Below are positions 27,712 through 37,213 of a stretch of DNA of 64,000 nucleotides, in pieces. Every line of letters begins with the position of its first letter. The stretch's first letter is position 1. This DNA comes from an uncultured Pseudomonas sp. GTDB taxonomy: Bacteria; Pseudomonadota; Gammaproteobacteria; Pseudomonadales; Pseudomonadaceae. The translations under genes and the position numbers were made by a program. The stretch spans positions 7,464-71,463 of the forward strand of contig CALUCI010000004.1 in assembly GCA_943914515.1 (NCBI GenBank). Direction: 5' to 3'. The notes beneath the pieces are model-generated. The model made no database searches and was not told where the DNA came from. It was given only the letters and a program-made list of their open reading frames with translations.

Positions 27712-28466
27712 GGGGCCTCCCCGCTCTGCCAGAGGTGTTCGAGGTGGTTCTTGTCGCGCAGGGTGTCCATCGGATGCCAGAAGCCGTCATGCTGAAACGC
27801 GCGCAACTGGTCTTGTGCCGCCAACTGCGCGAGGGGCTCGGACTCCCATGAAGTCTGGTCGTCTTCGATGTAACCCAGCACCTTGGAAGACAGCACGAAG
27901 AAGCCGCCATTGATCCAGCCGCCATCACCACGGGGCTTCTCGATGAAGCCGCTGACGCGGTCACCGTCGCGCTCCAGCGCACCGTAGCGGCCAGGTGGCT
28001 GAACCGCAGTCACGGTGGCCAGCTTGCCGTGCCCGAGGTGGAAATCCACCAGCGCGCCGATGTTGATATCCGAGACACCGTCGCCGTAGGTGAAGCAGAA
28101 CGCCTTCTCGTCCTGCAGGTAACGGGCGGCACGGCGCAAGCGGCCGCCGGTCATGGTCTCCTCGCCGGTATCGACCAGGGTCACACGCCAGGGCTCGCTG
28201 TAGTTCTGGTGAACATCCATGCGGTTGTTACACATGTCGAAGGTGACGTCGGAGGTATGCAGGAAGTAGTTGGCGAAAAAATCCTTGATCGCGTAGCCCT
28301 TGTAGCCAAGGCAGATCACGAAGTCATGAATCCCGTGCGCCGAATACTGCTTCATGATGTGCCAGAGAATTGGCTTCCCGCCGATTTCGATCATCGGCTT
28401 GGGCTTGAGGTGCGACTCTTCGCTGATGCGTGTGCCCAGCCCGCCCGCAAGTATTACCGCCTTCAT
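27693..28466 (-). CDS. rfbF: Glucose-1-phosphate cytidylyltransferase RfbF
   Basis: RfbF makes CDP-glucose from CTP and glucose-1-phosphate, the first committed step. The 257-residue protein starts with the nucleotidyltransferase motif MKAVILAGGLGTRISEESHLKPKPMIEIGGKPI and carries the expected YGDGVSDINI metal site. The ATG has an AAGGGGGA ribosome-binding site. It is the first gene of the coupled CDP-sugar set (rfbF, rfbG, epimerase, C-methyltransferase, reductase, methyltransferase, CmcI-like), and a promoter is expected in the 187 bp upstream. Confidence 0.96.
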   Translation of the reverse strand: MKAVILAGGLGTRISEESHLKPKPMIEIGGKPILWHIMKQYSAHGIHDFVICLGYKGYAIKDFFANYFLHTSDVTFDMCNNRMDVHQNYSEPWRVTLVDTGEETMTGGRLRRAARYLQDEKAFCFTYGDGVSDINIGALVDFHLGHGKLATVTAVQPPGRYGALERDGDRVSGFIEKPRGDGGWINGGFFVLSSKVLGYIEDDQTSWESEPLAQLAAQDQLRAFQHDGFWHPMDTLRDKNHLEHLWQSGEAPWKQWA

Positions 28467-28602
28467 GTCATCCCCCTTCGTTCGTCACAGAGCCCGCACA
28501 TGGCAGGCCGTCCTGATAAATCGCGCGTTATCTGGCAGGCACCGGGTGCGGGCCGCTGAAGGTGCGGGATTTATGGCGATAGTCGGGGCACTTGCAGGAA
28601 AC

Positions 28603-28630
28603 GCGCCAGCTCGAAGGGCCCGGCTGGCGC
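28603..28630 (-). terminator. Hairpin after the 1195-residue glycosyltransferase
   Basis: An 8-bp inverted repeat GCGCCAGC/GCTGGCGC (28603-28610 and 28623-28630) lies 24 bp after the glycosyltransferase stop. On the minus strand it is followed by GTTTCC, a poor T-run. It may partly terminate transcription before rfbF. Confidence 0.4.
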
Positions 28631-28653
28631 GGCGTAGCGAACATTGCCGTGGA

Positions 28654-31600
28654 TCAGTTCGGCATCCAGCCGTCGTACCAGACCTGGACGTTTTCCGGAC
28701 GCAGCACGTAGTTGCGCATCACCTCGTCATGCAACTGGTCGCCCATGCGGTAGCTCGCCTGCGGGTCGGCAAGGTGCATGCGGATGGCCTCCAGCCACTC
28801 TTCGGTGGAATTGCTCTTGACCTTGGTACACGGCAGGTAGCCGCGATAGGCCGCCGTGTCGGTGACGATCACCGGATAACCGCAGGCGCCGTACTCCAGC
28901 AGGCGCAGATTGCTCTTGCAGTCGTTGAAGATATGGAACTCCAGCGGCGCCAGGGCGAGGTCCAGGTTGAGGCTGGACAGCTTGGCCGGATAGGCACCGA
29001 GGCTGACCGGCGGGTGGAACTCGTGAATGTACGGACGTAGGTGCGGCGGGCACATGCCGAAGAACACCCACTCGACATCGTTGGCCAGGGTCTTGATGAC
29101 CTCGGCGATCACCTCCAGGTCACCAGTGTGGCTGGTGCCGCCACCCCAGCCGACCCGCGGCTTGCTCGAGGTGCCACGCTGCGCACGGCGGCCTGTCCAC
29201 AGCTCTTCGGCCAGCAGGTTCGGCACTACGCGAATATCGCGGTGCGCATCGCTCAGGGCGTCGGCCAGCGGCTGGGTCGACACCACGAGGCGGTCGCAGC
29301 GCTCGATGCCACGCCGCAGCGAGCGTTCGAGGTCGGGAGGCGTGTGCTTGAGGTGGCCGTTCTTCTTCGGCACCTTGATCACATAGTCATCCAGCTCGTA
29401 GATGCAGAAGCCCTTGGAGTAGGTCTTCAGGCGTTCGATTTCCTTGACGAAGCCTTCGGTATAGCGGCCCTGCAGAATCACCACGTCCGGCGAACTGCGC
29501 TCCAGTTCGACGTTGGTGGGGATCTCGAAATACTGTTGCTCGGTGATCCAGCCTGCGGCTTCCAGTTCGGTCAGCGGCTTGATGACGCGGTAGTGGCCCA
29601 CCGCGGTCTTGTTCATCGGCAAGGCCAGCACGTGCGGCAGCGAACGGCCGAGAAACGGCTTCCAGCCATCCTTCAAGCCCGGTTCCAGACAGAAACTGGC
29701 GCCCTTGAGCGCGAGGTTGATGTTGTAGGCCGGATCGCGGGCAATCACCGGCATCCACGCCCGCTGAAACGCCTCATGCTGGCCGGTCAGGATCGACTGG
29801 CGCTCGGCTTCCTGCTCCGGGGACTCGGGACTGCCCGACGGTACATCCAGTACCAGCCGCGCCCGTGGCGTCCAGACATTCAGGTAACCGGCCTCGCGCA
29901 TCCGCAAGCCCAGGTCGACATCACTGAACGCGGCGCTGAACACGGCATCATTCAATCCGCCCATCTCAAGAAACAGGTGTTTGCGCAGCAACAGGCAGTC
30001 GGCACCCAGTGCCGAATAGTTCTGTGCCACCTGCAGGCGCTGCATGTAGCCGCCCGCCTCTACTGGCTCACCCACGAAGGGCGAGCCCACCGCGCCACGC
30101 AGCCCGAGCACGCTACCGGCGTTGACCACCAGCCCCTCGGCGTTGCACAACTCGGCGCCGACCATGCCGACCTCCGGCCGCTGCCCATGGGCAACCATCG
30201 CCTCCAGCCAGCCACCGTCGGTAACCACGGCGAACGGGCTGAGCATCAGCAGGTATTCGCCCCGCGCTTCGGTCGCGGCATGGTTCTGCAACGCCGCGAA
30301 GGAAGTCGTGTGCGGCAACGCCAGAACCCGCAGGCGCTCGCTGTTCATCTGCGCCATGGCCGCTACCCAGCCGCGCGCCTCGTCGCCCTGGCTGGCGTTG
30401 TCCACCACGAGGATTTCGTAATTGCTGTAGGTGGTCTTGCCCAGCACGCTCTCCAGGCACCGCTCCAGCGCGGGGAGTTGATCGCACAAGGTGATGACCA
30501 GAGTAACCAGTGGCTGCTGCGCATGCAGGTAACGAATCTGGTTGATCGCCGCGCCCGGCGCATTGTCGAGCTGCCAGTCCACACCCAGGCGCTGCAGGTG
30601 ATCACCCAGCAGCCGCGGGTTCTCGGCAATCACCGCCGGCGACGACAGCCAGGCTGCATACCTGAACGCCGACTCCACCAGCACTTCGGGGATGTGTTCA
30701 ATGACCTGCGGGCCTTGTGTTTCGGTCAGGCGCCAGAGCAGATCGTGCGGCGCCAGTTCCTGATAGCCGGCAACGAACCCGCCAAGGGCAAGGCACTGGG
30801 CACGGGAAAACGCCAGCACCCGTCCCGTGAAGGGGTAAGCGCGCTGCAGGTCGAGATTGAAGTCGGGCTTGAACACCGGCTCCACCGACTCATCGCCTTG
30901 CAGGGCGCCCTCATCGCCGTAGCAGCAGGCGATTTCCGGCAACTGCACGATGCGCTCGGCGAGCAGCATCAGGCTGAACGCCGAAAGACGGTCACCTGCA
31001 CGCAGCAGGTAGAACCAGTCGATGCCGTCCAGGTCGGGCAACAAGCCATTCAGTTGCTGCGCCCAGTCAGCCTGCAATGGCTGGTTGATCTGGCTGCCGT
31101 CCAGACTCACCGGCTGCCGGGTACTGGACAGCGTTACCGTGGTAGCGGCGCGATAGCATTGACGCTCGATGCTGTCGCGGGTCTGGCGCAACGCCTGACT
31201 GTCGCCCTCGGCGTCGATGATCACCACGGCGATACGCGGCTGCCAGGCCCAATGCTCGCTCTGGCGCATCAGCCGGCGCAGTACCAGTGGCTCCTGGCGA
31301 CAGCCGAGCCATTTGGCGTAGAGGTCGGCGAAGCTGTCACTGTCGGCACCGACCTTCGACTCCTGAATCGCCTGCAAGCCGCGCAATACGTGAGCGATAT
31401 ACAGGTTTTCCCACTCTCGCTCGCATTTGCCGCCATCGACCGGCAGGATCTGGATCCGCACCCAACCGGCAAACGTCTCGGTGGCGGACGGACGGGCAGC
31501 AAACATTTCCCGCAGCCATTGCAACTCGGCAGCCCGGGCAGCCTTGAGGCCGTCCTGTTGACGCATCTGACCGGCGTGGATCCGCTCCAGGCACTGTGCC

Positions 31601-32241
31601 TGCGCGGTCACTGCCAGATGCCCGCGACGCAGCAGACAGACGAACAGGGCAAAGTCCAGCAAGGTGGAAAAACCTGCCTGGGTAAGCGCCGGCAGCAGTT
31701 CGTTGACGTCGCTGCTGCGCATCAAGGTGCTGCTGAAGTTACCGATGAAGTTCAGCGGATTGGATTCGAAAAAATCCAGCAGGTCGTTGCCGTGATGCAG
31801 GGTGTCGCCCCAGGAAAACCAGCTGTTTTCCAGGCGTTGCGACAGGGCGAAATCTTCGCTGTCCACCAGATGGCGGCGCGTGGTGACCAGGCTGGCATCG
31901 GGATTGGCGTCGTACAGCCGGACCTGGCTGGTCACGCAATCGGCCAGCAGGCGGTCGTCATCACAGAGAAACTTGATGTACTCGCCCCGGGCCAGCGCCA
32001 GACCTGCCAGCAGGTTGCCGGCAAACCCCAATGGCTGAGGGTTGCGCTGGTAGTACAGAGGGCAGCGGGCCAGAGGCTCCAGTTCGTCGGTTATCGCCTT
32101 GATTTCATCGCCAAGCCCTTCGTCGCTGACGATCACTTCGAGGTTTTCGTAGTTCTGGGCCAATGCACTGACGAGCGCGGCGCGAAAGAAACGTGGATTG
32201 CGCGCGGGGATGACAAGACTGACAAGAGGGGCTGGATTCAC
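28654..32241 (-). CDS. Very large three-domain glycosyltransferase
   Basis: The 1195-residue protein appears to hold three glycosyltransferase modules: an N-terminal GT2 (about 1-230; LVSLVIPARNPRFFRAAL, FLCDDDRLL), a middle GT2 (about 570-840; LVTLVITLCDQLPALERCLESVLGKT, SDVDLGLRMREAGY), and a C-terminal GT-B/GT4-like module (about 860-1195; KTAVGHYRVIKPLTELEAAG, RVGWGGGTSHTG, LLEYGACGYPVIVTDT). One protein could build most of a short oligosaccharide. The start is a GTG. It follows flgL by 119 bp on the same strand and lies upstream of the CDP-sugar genes, so flagellin glycosylation is the likely role. Confidence 0.85.
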   Translation of the reverse strand: MNPAPLVSLVIPARNPRFFRAALVSALAQNYENLEVIVSDEGLGDEIKAITDELEPLARCPLYYQRNPQPLGFAGNLLAGLALARGEYIKFLCDDDRLLADCVTSQVRLYDANPDASLVTTRRHLVDSEDFALSQRLENSWFSWGDTLHHGNDLLDFFESNPLNFIGNFSSTLMRSSDVNELLPALTQAGFSTLLDFALFVCLLRRGHLAVTAQAQCLERIHAGQMRQQDGLKAARAAELQWLREMFAARPSATETFAGWVRIQILPVDGGKCEREWENLYIAHVLRGLQAIQESKVGADSDSFADLYAKWLGCRQEPLVLRRLMRQSEHWAWQPRIAVVIIDAEGDSQALRQTRDSIERQCYRAATTVTLSSTRQPVSLDGSQINQPLQADWAQQLNGLLPDLDGIDWFYLLRAGDRLSAFSLMLLAERIVQLPEIACCYGDEGALQGDESVEPVFKPDFNLDLQRAYPFTGRVLAFSRAQCLALGGFVAGYQELAPHDLLWRLTETQGPQVIEHIPEVLVESAFRYAAWLSSPAVIAENPRLLGDHLQRLGVDWQLDNAPGAAINQIRYLHAQQPLVTLVITLCDQLPALERCLESVLGKTTYSNYEILVVDNASQGDEARGWVAAMAQMNSERLRVLALPHTTSFAALQNHAATEARGEYLLMLSPFAVVTDGGWLEAMVAHGQRPEVGMVGAELCNAEGLVVNAGSVLGLRGAVGSPFVGEPVEAGGYMQRLQVAQNYSALGADCLLLRKHLFLEMGGLNDAVFSAAFSDVDLGLRMREAGYLNVWTPRARLVLDVPSGSPESPEQEAERQSILTGQHEAFQRAWMPVIARDPAYNINLALKGASFCLEPGLKDGWKPFLGRSLPHVLALPMNKTAVGHYRVIKPLTELEAAGWITEQQYFEIPTNVELERSSPDVVILQGRYTEGFVKEIERLKTYSKGFCIYELDDYVIKVPKKNGHLKHTPPDLERSLRRGIERCDRLVVSTQPLADALSDAHRDIRVVPNLLAEELWTGRRAQRGTSSKPRVGWGGGTSHTGDLEVIAEVIKTLANDVEWVFFGMCPPHLRPYIHEFHPPVSLGAYPAKLSSLNLDLALAPLEFHIFNDCKSNLRLLEYGACGYPVIVTDTAAYRGYLPCTKVKSNSTEEWLEAIRMHLADPQASYRMGDQLHDEVMRNYVLRPENVQVWYDGWMPN

Positions 32242-32360
32242 AAGAAGAACTCTCGAACGGCGACTGCCTCGAGTGAATCAGAACAGTCTGGACTGCGGGG
32301 ATTACGGAAGTGATCCGCCACCCGCGCAGATGGCGCGGGAGGCGGACGAACATCAGCGCA

Positions 32361-33929
32361 TTACAAGCGGTTGAACAGGCTCAACTGGCTGATCTTGCTG
32401 AAGGCCAGTTGCGAGGCCTGAAGCATCGTTTGCTGCAGCGTCAGGCGGGTCATCACCTCGGCAGGATCCGAATCGCGAATCGACGACTGGGTGCTGCTGT
32501 TGGCAATACCCAGGCTTTCGTTGGCCAGTTCCTGCAGGTCGAGGGCTTTGCCGCGCGCACCGATGGAAGTGACCGTGTAGGCCAACTGGTTCTGCCCACT
32601 GCTGATGTTGGCAATGGCCGAATCGAGGTCGGCGCGCAGTTGCTGGTTGGCCTTTTCACTGCCGTCGATCGGACGCTCCAGCGCCTGGCGCAACTGGCTG
32701 ACGGTATCAAGGATGTTCTGCGTCTGGTGCTTGTTGACCCCTACGCTGTACTGGTCGCCATCGGCAGGCGATGCGCTGAAATTGAACTTGACCCCGGCTG
32801 CGGTGATGCTGGTCGCACCCGCTGCCAGCGTGCCGTCGGCTACCGGGCGGCTGTTGGCCGTCAGTGGCTGGGCATAGAGTTCATACTTGCCACCGGTGGT
32901 GAACTTGAGCACCGCACCACCTGCCGGGAACGCCTTGGCGTAAACGCTTGGGTCGGTGACTTCAGTACCGGTCACCTGCACGTTGGAACCGTTGCCAGGG
33001 CTGCGGGTACCGGTGATGGTGTCGGGCTTGGACTCGAGGGTGAAGGTGTGGCCGGCGATCACCGAGTCGGTCTCGCCCTCCTTCAGGTTGAAGTTCAGCT
33101 TCATGTCGACGCCGCGGAAGGAAAAGGCCACGCCACCCGCCGTCTTGGAATCGAACACCCCGCCATTGCTGGCTTCGGTGGTGTAGTCGTTGCCCGCAGC
33201 ATCCTTGATCGAAAACTGGGTGCTGCTGACCATGGTGATGGTGTACGGCTCGTTGCCGCGGAACCGGTCGTTGTAGTTGACGTCGGCCGAGACCTGGCCA
33301 TTGGACAACGATACCCGCACATCGGCCGCCGGCGGGGCGGTCACGGTGGTTTCGGTACGGCTGGTGTTCAGCGCCTGCTGGAAGGTGCTCCAGCCGCTGT
33401 CGTTGCTGGCCATGGTCAGCATGTCGCCGACCTGGAGTTGCAACTGGGTCTGGTCGCCTTGGTAGCTGTAGGTGCCATCGCTGTTGCGGATGAAGGGCTG
33501 GGTATCAGCCTTGGAGCCGGAGAACAGGTACTGGCCGTTTTCATCACGGGTATTCATCAGGCTCAGCAACTGCTCTTCGAGCTTGCCCAGCTCGGTCGCG
33601 GTGGCCTTGCGCTCGGTGTCGGTGAAACCGGCGTTGCCCGCGCCCAGCGCGAGTTCGTTGACCCGCTGCAGGATGGTGTTGATGGAGTTCAGCGTGGTTT
33701 CAGCCTGACTGAGGCTGTTCTTCACCGTGGTGGTGTTGGTCGCGTACTGCTCCAGCATCGAGTTCTGGTGTTCGAGCTGCAACAGGCGGGCCGCGCCGAC
33801 CGGATCATCGGCGGCAGTGCGCACGCGAATCAGGTCGCTGGCTTCTTCGCCGGTTTTCACCACGTTGGAGTAGTTGCGCTGATAGTTGGCAGCACTGGAT
33901 TCGTAATACTGGGAAGTAGAAATACGCAC
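32361..33929 (-). CDS. flgL: Hook-filament junction protein FlgL (HAP3)
   Basis: FlgL joins the hook-side adaptor FlgK to the filament. The 522-residue protein has the flagellin-like N-terminus MRISTSQYYESSAANYQ and C-terminus (TRLTLQQTMLQASQLAFSKISQLSLFNRL), with a long variable middle; enterobacterial FlgL is only about 320 residues, the extra being surface domains. The start codon is GTG, well spaced from an AAGGAGT ribosome-binding site. It follows flgK by 13 bp and ends the flgF-L run. Confidence 0.95.
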   Translation of the reverse strand: MRISTSQYYESSAANYQRNYSNVVKTGEEASDLIRVRTAADDPVGAARLLQLEHQNSMLEQYATNTTTVKNSLSQAETTLNSINTILQRVNELALGAGNAGFTDTERKATATELGKLEEQLLSLMNTRDENGQYLFSGSKADTQPFIRNSDGTYSYQGDQTQLQLQVGDMLTMASNDSGWSTFQQALNTSRTETTVTAPPAADVRVSLSNGQVSADVNYNDRFRGNEPYTITMVSSTQFSIKDAAGNDYTTEASNGGVFDSKTAGGVAFSFRGVDMKLNFNLKEGETDSVIAGHTFTLESKPDTITGTRSPGNGSNVQVTGTEVTDPSVYAKAFPAGGAVLKFTTGGKYELYAQPLTANSRPVADGTLAAGATSITAAGVKFNFSASPADGDQYSVGVNKHQTQNILDTVSQLRQALERPIDGSEKANQQLRADLDSAIANISSGQNQLAYTVTSIGARGKALDLQELANESLGIANSSTQSSIRDSDPAEVMTRLTLQQTMLQASQLAFSKISQLSLFNRL

Positions 33930-33942
33930 GGTCTACGACTCC

Positions 33943-35991
33943 TTAAATGGCGCTGATCAGCGTGTTGAAGATTTCCTGCGCCGCTTTGATGATCTGCGAC
34001 GAAGCGGTGTAGTACTGCTGGTACTTGACCAGGTTGCCGGCTTCTTCATCCAGTTGCACCCCGGACAGGGAGTCCCGCGAGGCCTTGGCCTGGGTGAGGA
34101 TGGCGGTGGTCGCCGAGCTGTCCATCTGCGCCTGCTTGGTCTTGGCGCCGACGCTTTCGACGAGCTTGCCGTAGGCATCGGTGAGGCTGACACCCTTGGT
34201 GGTGCTGCCGACATCGACGGTCTGCTTGTTCTGCAGTTCGAGCAGGGACAACCCGTTGCGGTTGTCCGAGGATGCCGAACTGGTCAGAGATACGGTGTAG
34301 CTGTCGTTTTTCTTCGGCGCGCCCGAGACTTCCATCTGGAAACTGAAGGTCTTCTGTACGCCGTTGCCGTCGACAATCGCCGCACCGTTGGCGTCGACCA
34401 TCGGCACGTTGACCTGCAGGGTGTTGCTCTGCCCTGGCAGGAAAGTCCCGCTGCCAATGCTGTCACCCTTGGAGTTGACCACCTGGTAGGTCTGCGGGGT
34501 CACGCTCTCGTCGCCGAATACCAGACGCACCGGCGTCGAGTTCTTGATCGCGTTCTGCAGTTCCAGGCGCTGGGCCGGATCGGCAATGTCCAGCACCGAG
34601 GTCAGGGTCGGCTGGCTGATCACGCCGGTACCGAGGTTGCTGCCGGTGGACGTCGCGGTCAGCGGCGCGGCCATGGCCAGGCGCTTGGAGTCGGTCATGA
34701 CCACGTCGATGTTGCTGGCGGCGTTGCGGGTCGGGATGATCTTGAAGCTGTCGCCAGCCTGGACCGCCCCGCCCTTGAGATTGAGGCTGAATCCGTCGAT
34801 GACCGGCTGCGGGTCAGCGTTGAGATCGAAGGTGCCCATGCTGGTGTTGTCCGGCAGCTTGCGCACGGTGTAGCTGGTGGCACTGGTGAAGGTCACCTGG
34901 TAATCGCTGGTGCTCAGCAGGCCGGTGTTCTTGATGACCACATCGAGATTGCCCGAACCGGCGCTGTTGCCGCTCATGGCAATGCTGCGCCCGGCCATCG
35001 CCGCCGCGCTGTTGATGTCGTTGAACAGGGCTGCGCCGAATTCGCCGTTCTTGTCGATGCCCTGGGCCAGTTGCGAGTTCATCTTCTCGGCCATGACCAG
35101 CGCCAGCCGGCCAATCTCGTTCATCGCCGGCACCAGGGTTTCACTGCGATAACGCAGCAGGCCGCCAATCTCGCCACCGGAGAGGGAGTTGGTCACGTCC
35201 ACCGAGGTATTGTTGTAGCTGAGCTTGATCGAGACCTGGCTCGGGTCGGTGGTGCTGGTGACGGTGCTCAGCGTGTTGACGCTGCTGCCCAGTACCAGCG
35301 ACTGACCGTTGGCCAACGTGATATCGATGTTGCCGTTGCGCTGGGAGGTCTGGATGCCGACCAGCTCGGACAGTTGACGAATGGTTTCGTCACGCTGGTC
35401 CATGAGGTCGTTGGGCTGGCCATTGACGGCCGCCACCTTGGCGATCTGGTCGTTGAGCTGGGCAACGGTGTTGGCCAGGTTGTTGACCTGTTCGGTCATC
35501 GACTTGAGGTTGCCGTTGATGTTGCTGTTCTGTTCCTTGAACTGCGCGTTGATCGTATTGAAACGACTGGCCAGCGCCTCGGCGTTGGTCAACAGCAGTT
35601 GCCGCGAAGCATCGTCGTTGGGCTTGGCGGAAAGCCCCTGCAGCGAGGTGAAAAAGCTCTTCAGAGCACCGGTGATGCCGGTGTTGGCATCGGACAGCAG
35701 GTTGTCGACCGAGGTGATCTGGTTCAGGTACGACGCAGCATCGCTGTTGAGCGAGGTGCTGGTCCGCAACTGATTGTCGAGGAAGGCGTTGTAGACCCGG
35801 CGAACGTCCGCCAGGGTAGTACCGGTGCCGATGAACACCTGGCCATAGCGGATCGAACCGGTAGTGGTCTGGACGTTCTGCTGACGCGAATAGCCAGCCA
35901 CGTCGGCATTGGCGATGTTGTTACCCGTGGTATGCAGCCCGGATTGAGCCGCCCCAAGTCCCGACATCCCGATACTGATCAAACTGGCCAT
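33943..35991 (-). CDS. flgK: Hook-filament junction protein FlgK (HAP1)
   Basis: FlgK caps the hook distally and connects to FlgL. The 682-residue protein has the axial-protein N-terminus MASLISIGMSGLGAAQSGLHTTGNNIANADVAGYSRQ and C-terminus EEAGNLVKYQQYYTASSQIIKAAQEIFNTLISAI, both needed for the coiled core. The central part is longer than in enterobacteria (about 550 residues). It lies 10 bp after flgJ and 13 bp before flgL. Confidence 0.96.
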   Translation of the reverse strand: MASLISIGMSGLGAAQSGLHTTGNNIANADVAGYSRQQNVQTTTGSIRYGQVFIGTGTTLADVRRVYNAFLDNQLRTSTSLNSDAASYLNQITSVDNLLSDANTGITGALKSFFTSLQGLSAKPNDDASRQLLLTNAEALASRFNTINAQFKEQNSNINGNLKSMTEQVNNLANTVAQLNDQIAKVAAVNGQPNDLMDQRDETIRQLSELVGIQTSQRNGNIDITLANGQSLVLGSSVNTLSTVTSTTDPSQVSIKLSYNNTSVDVTNSLSGGEIGGLLRYRSETLVPAMNEIGRLALVMAEKMNSQLAQGIDKNGEFGAALFNDINSAAAMAGRSIAMSGNSAGSGNLDVVIKNTGLLSTSDYQVTFTSATSYTVRKLPDNTSMGTFDLNADPQPVIDGFSLNLKGGAVQAGDSFKIIPTRNAASNIDVVMTDSKRLAMAAPLTATSTGSNLGTGVISQPTLTSVLDIADPAQRLELQNAIKNSTPVRLVFGDESVTPQTYQVVNSKGDSIGSGTFLPGQSNTLQVNVPMVDANGAAIVDGNGVQKTFSFQMEVSGAPKKNDSYTVSLTSSASSDNRNGLSLLELQNKQTVDVGSTTKGVSLTDAYGKLVESVGAKTKQAQMDSSATTAILTQAKASRDSLSGVQLDEEAGNLVKYQQYYTASSQIIKAAQEIFNTLISAI

Positions 35992-36001
35992 GGTTCAAAC
36001 C

Positions 36002-37201
36002 TTATAGTTTCGTAGTTGCGCCGATCGAGGCGTAGCTTTCATACGATTTCATCTGTTTTGCGATCTGCGAAATCTTGCTGGCGTAGTTCGGGTCGGTTGC
36101 ATACCCGGCCTTTTGCAGCTCTCGCACAAACTGTTCTGGGTTATCGGCAGACTTCACCGCTTCTTGATAGCGGGAGTTGTTCTGCAACAGGCTGACCAGG
36201 TCGTGGAAGCTGTCCTGGTACGAGTCGTACGAGCGGAACGCCGCCGTTTCCTTGACGAACTGCCCATCACGAAACTCGCTGGTGATCGCCCGGGCCTGAT
36301 CGCCCTGCCAGTTGCCGGTGGCCTTGATGCCGAACAGGTTGTGGCTGCTGCTGCCATCCGACGAACGCATGACCGACTTGCCCCAACCGGTTTCCAGTGC
36401 GGCCTGGGCCACCAGGTAACGCGGGTCGATGCCAATTCGTTTGGCTGCCTGCTCTGCCATCGGCAGCATGGTGGAGACGAACTCGTCGCTGGACGAGAAG
36501 GCCTTTTTCGCAGGGGCCAGCGGTGGCTGGGCCACGGCGCGACCGTAAATCTGCATCGAACCCGGAGCGGCGAAGGATTTTGCCGGCTCCCAGTCGCCCT
36601 TGATCACGGCATCGGTTGCTGCAGTGGTGCGCTGGGGCAACGCTGCGGAATTGGTCGTTGCGGCTGCGGCAGAGGATGGCACGATGCCAGCAAGCAGGCG
36701 GTCGGTCAGCTTGCCCGGCAGCGCCAGGCGCCGCGAGTTGAGCGCGGCGACGTCGTTGCGGGTCGACGCACTGTCTTCACTCGCACGCGCCGGCTCGGCG
36801 ACCTTGCTTGCCCACAGCGAGCGCTGCTGCACATCGACCCGCGGGAACGGGCTGGTGTTGGCCGTCGCCGACTTCTGCTTGGAAAGCTGGCGCATCAGCA
36901 CATCCTGCAAACCGATACCGCCGCCCTCGCGAGAGAGGCTGACAGCCAGTTGCTGGTCATACATCTGCTGATACTGCTTGGTGGTCTCGGTGTTCAGCGG
37001 GTTGTCCTTGGCCAGCACATCAGTGGCCGAACGAACCGACTTGAGCATTTCGTTGAGGAACAGCGACTCGAATTCCTGGGCGACCTTGCGCAGGTTGCCT
37101 TCACTGTCGCGGTCACCGACCTTCATCGAGTTGAGGCGATTGAGGTCGGTGTAGGCGCCGCTGTCGGCAGCGTTGTAGGTCGAGCTTTTCGGCATGTCCA
37201 T
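36002..37201 (-). CDS. flgJ: Flagellar rod assembly protein/muramidase FlgJ
   Basis: FlgJ opens the peptidoglycan for the rod and caps rod growth. The 399-residue protein has an N-terminal rod-binding domain (about 20-110; AQEFESLFLNEMLKSVRSA) and a C-terminal glucosaminidase domain (about 240-395; AQAALETGWGKSVM, SHNLFGIKA, YDSYQDSFHDLVSLL, AGYATDPNYASKI), joined by an Ala/Ser-rich linker. The first ATG has GAGG 10 nt upstream. It is 12 bp after flgI. Confidence 0.95.
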   Translation of the reverse strand: MDMPKSSTYNAADSGAYTDLNRLNSMKVGDRDSEGNLRKVAQEFESLFLNEMLKSVRSATDVLAKDNPLNTETTKQYQQMYDQQLAVSLSREGGGIGLQDVLMRQLSKQKSATANTSPFPRVDVQQRSLWASKVAEPARASEDSASTRNDVAALNSRRLALPGKLTDRLLAGIVPSSAAAATTNSAALPQRTTAATDAVIKGDWEPAKSFAAPGSMQIYGRAVAQPPLAPAKKAFSSSDEFVSTMLPMAEQAAKRIGIDPRYLVAQAALETGWGKSVMRSSDGSSSHNLFGIKATGNWQGDQARAITSEFRDGQFVKETAAFRSYDSYQDSFHDLVSLLQNNSRYQEAVKSADNPEQFVRELQKAGYATDPNYASKISQIAKQMKSYESYASIGATTKL

Positions 37202-37213
37202 GCGCGCGCGGCC

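Noticed and set aside
26072..28466. Reading the CDP-sugar genes as an O-antigen dTDP-rhamnose cluster
   Set aside because: The nucleotidyltransferase and dehydratase are of the CDP-glucose type (RfbF, RfbG), rmlD is absent, and the genes lie inside the flagellar locus.
29041..32313. A 1090-codon plus-strand frame opposite the large glycosyltransferase
   Set aside because: It has shadow composition (His/Gln/Arg-rich), no domain, and the opposite strand codes for clear glycosyltransferase modules.
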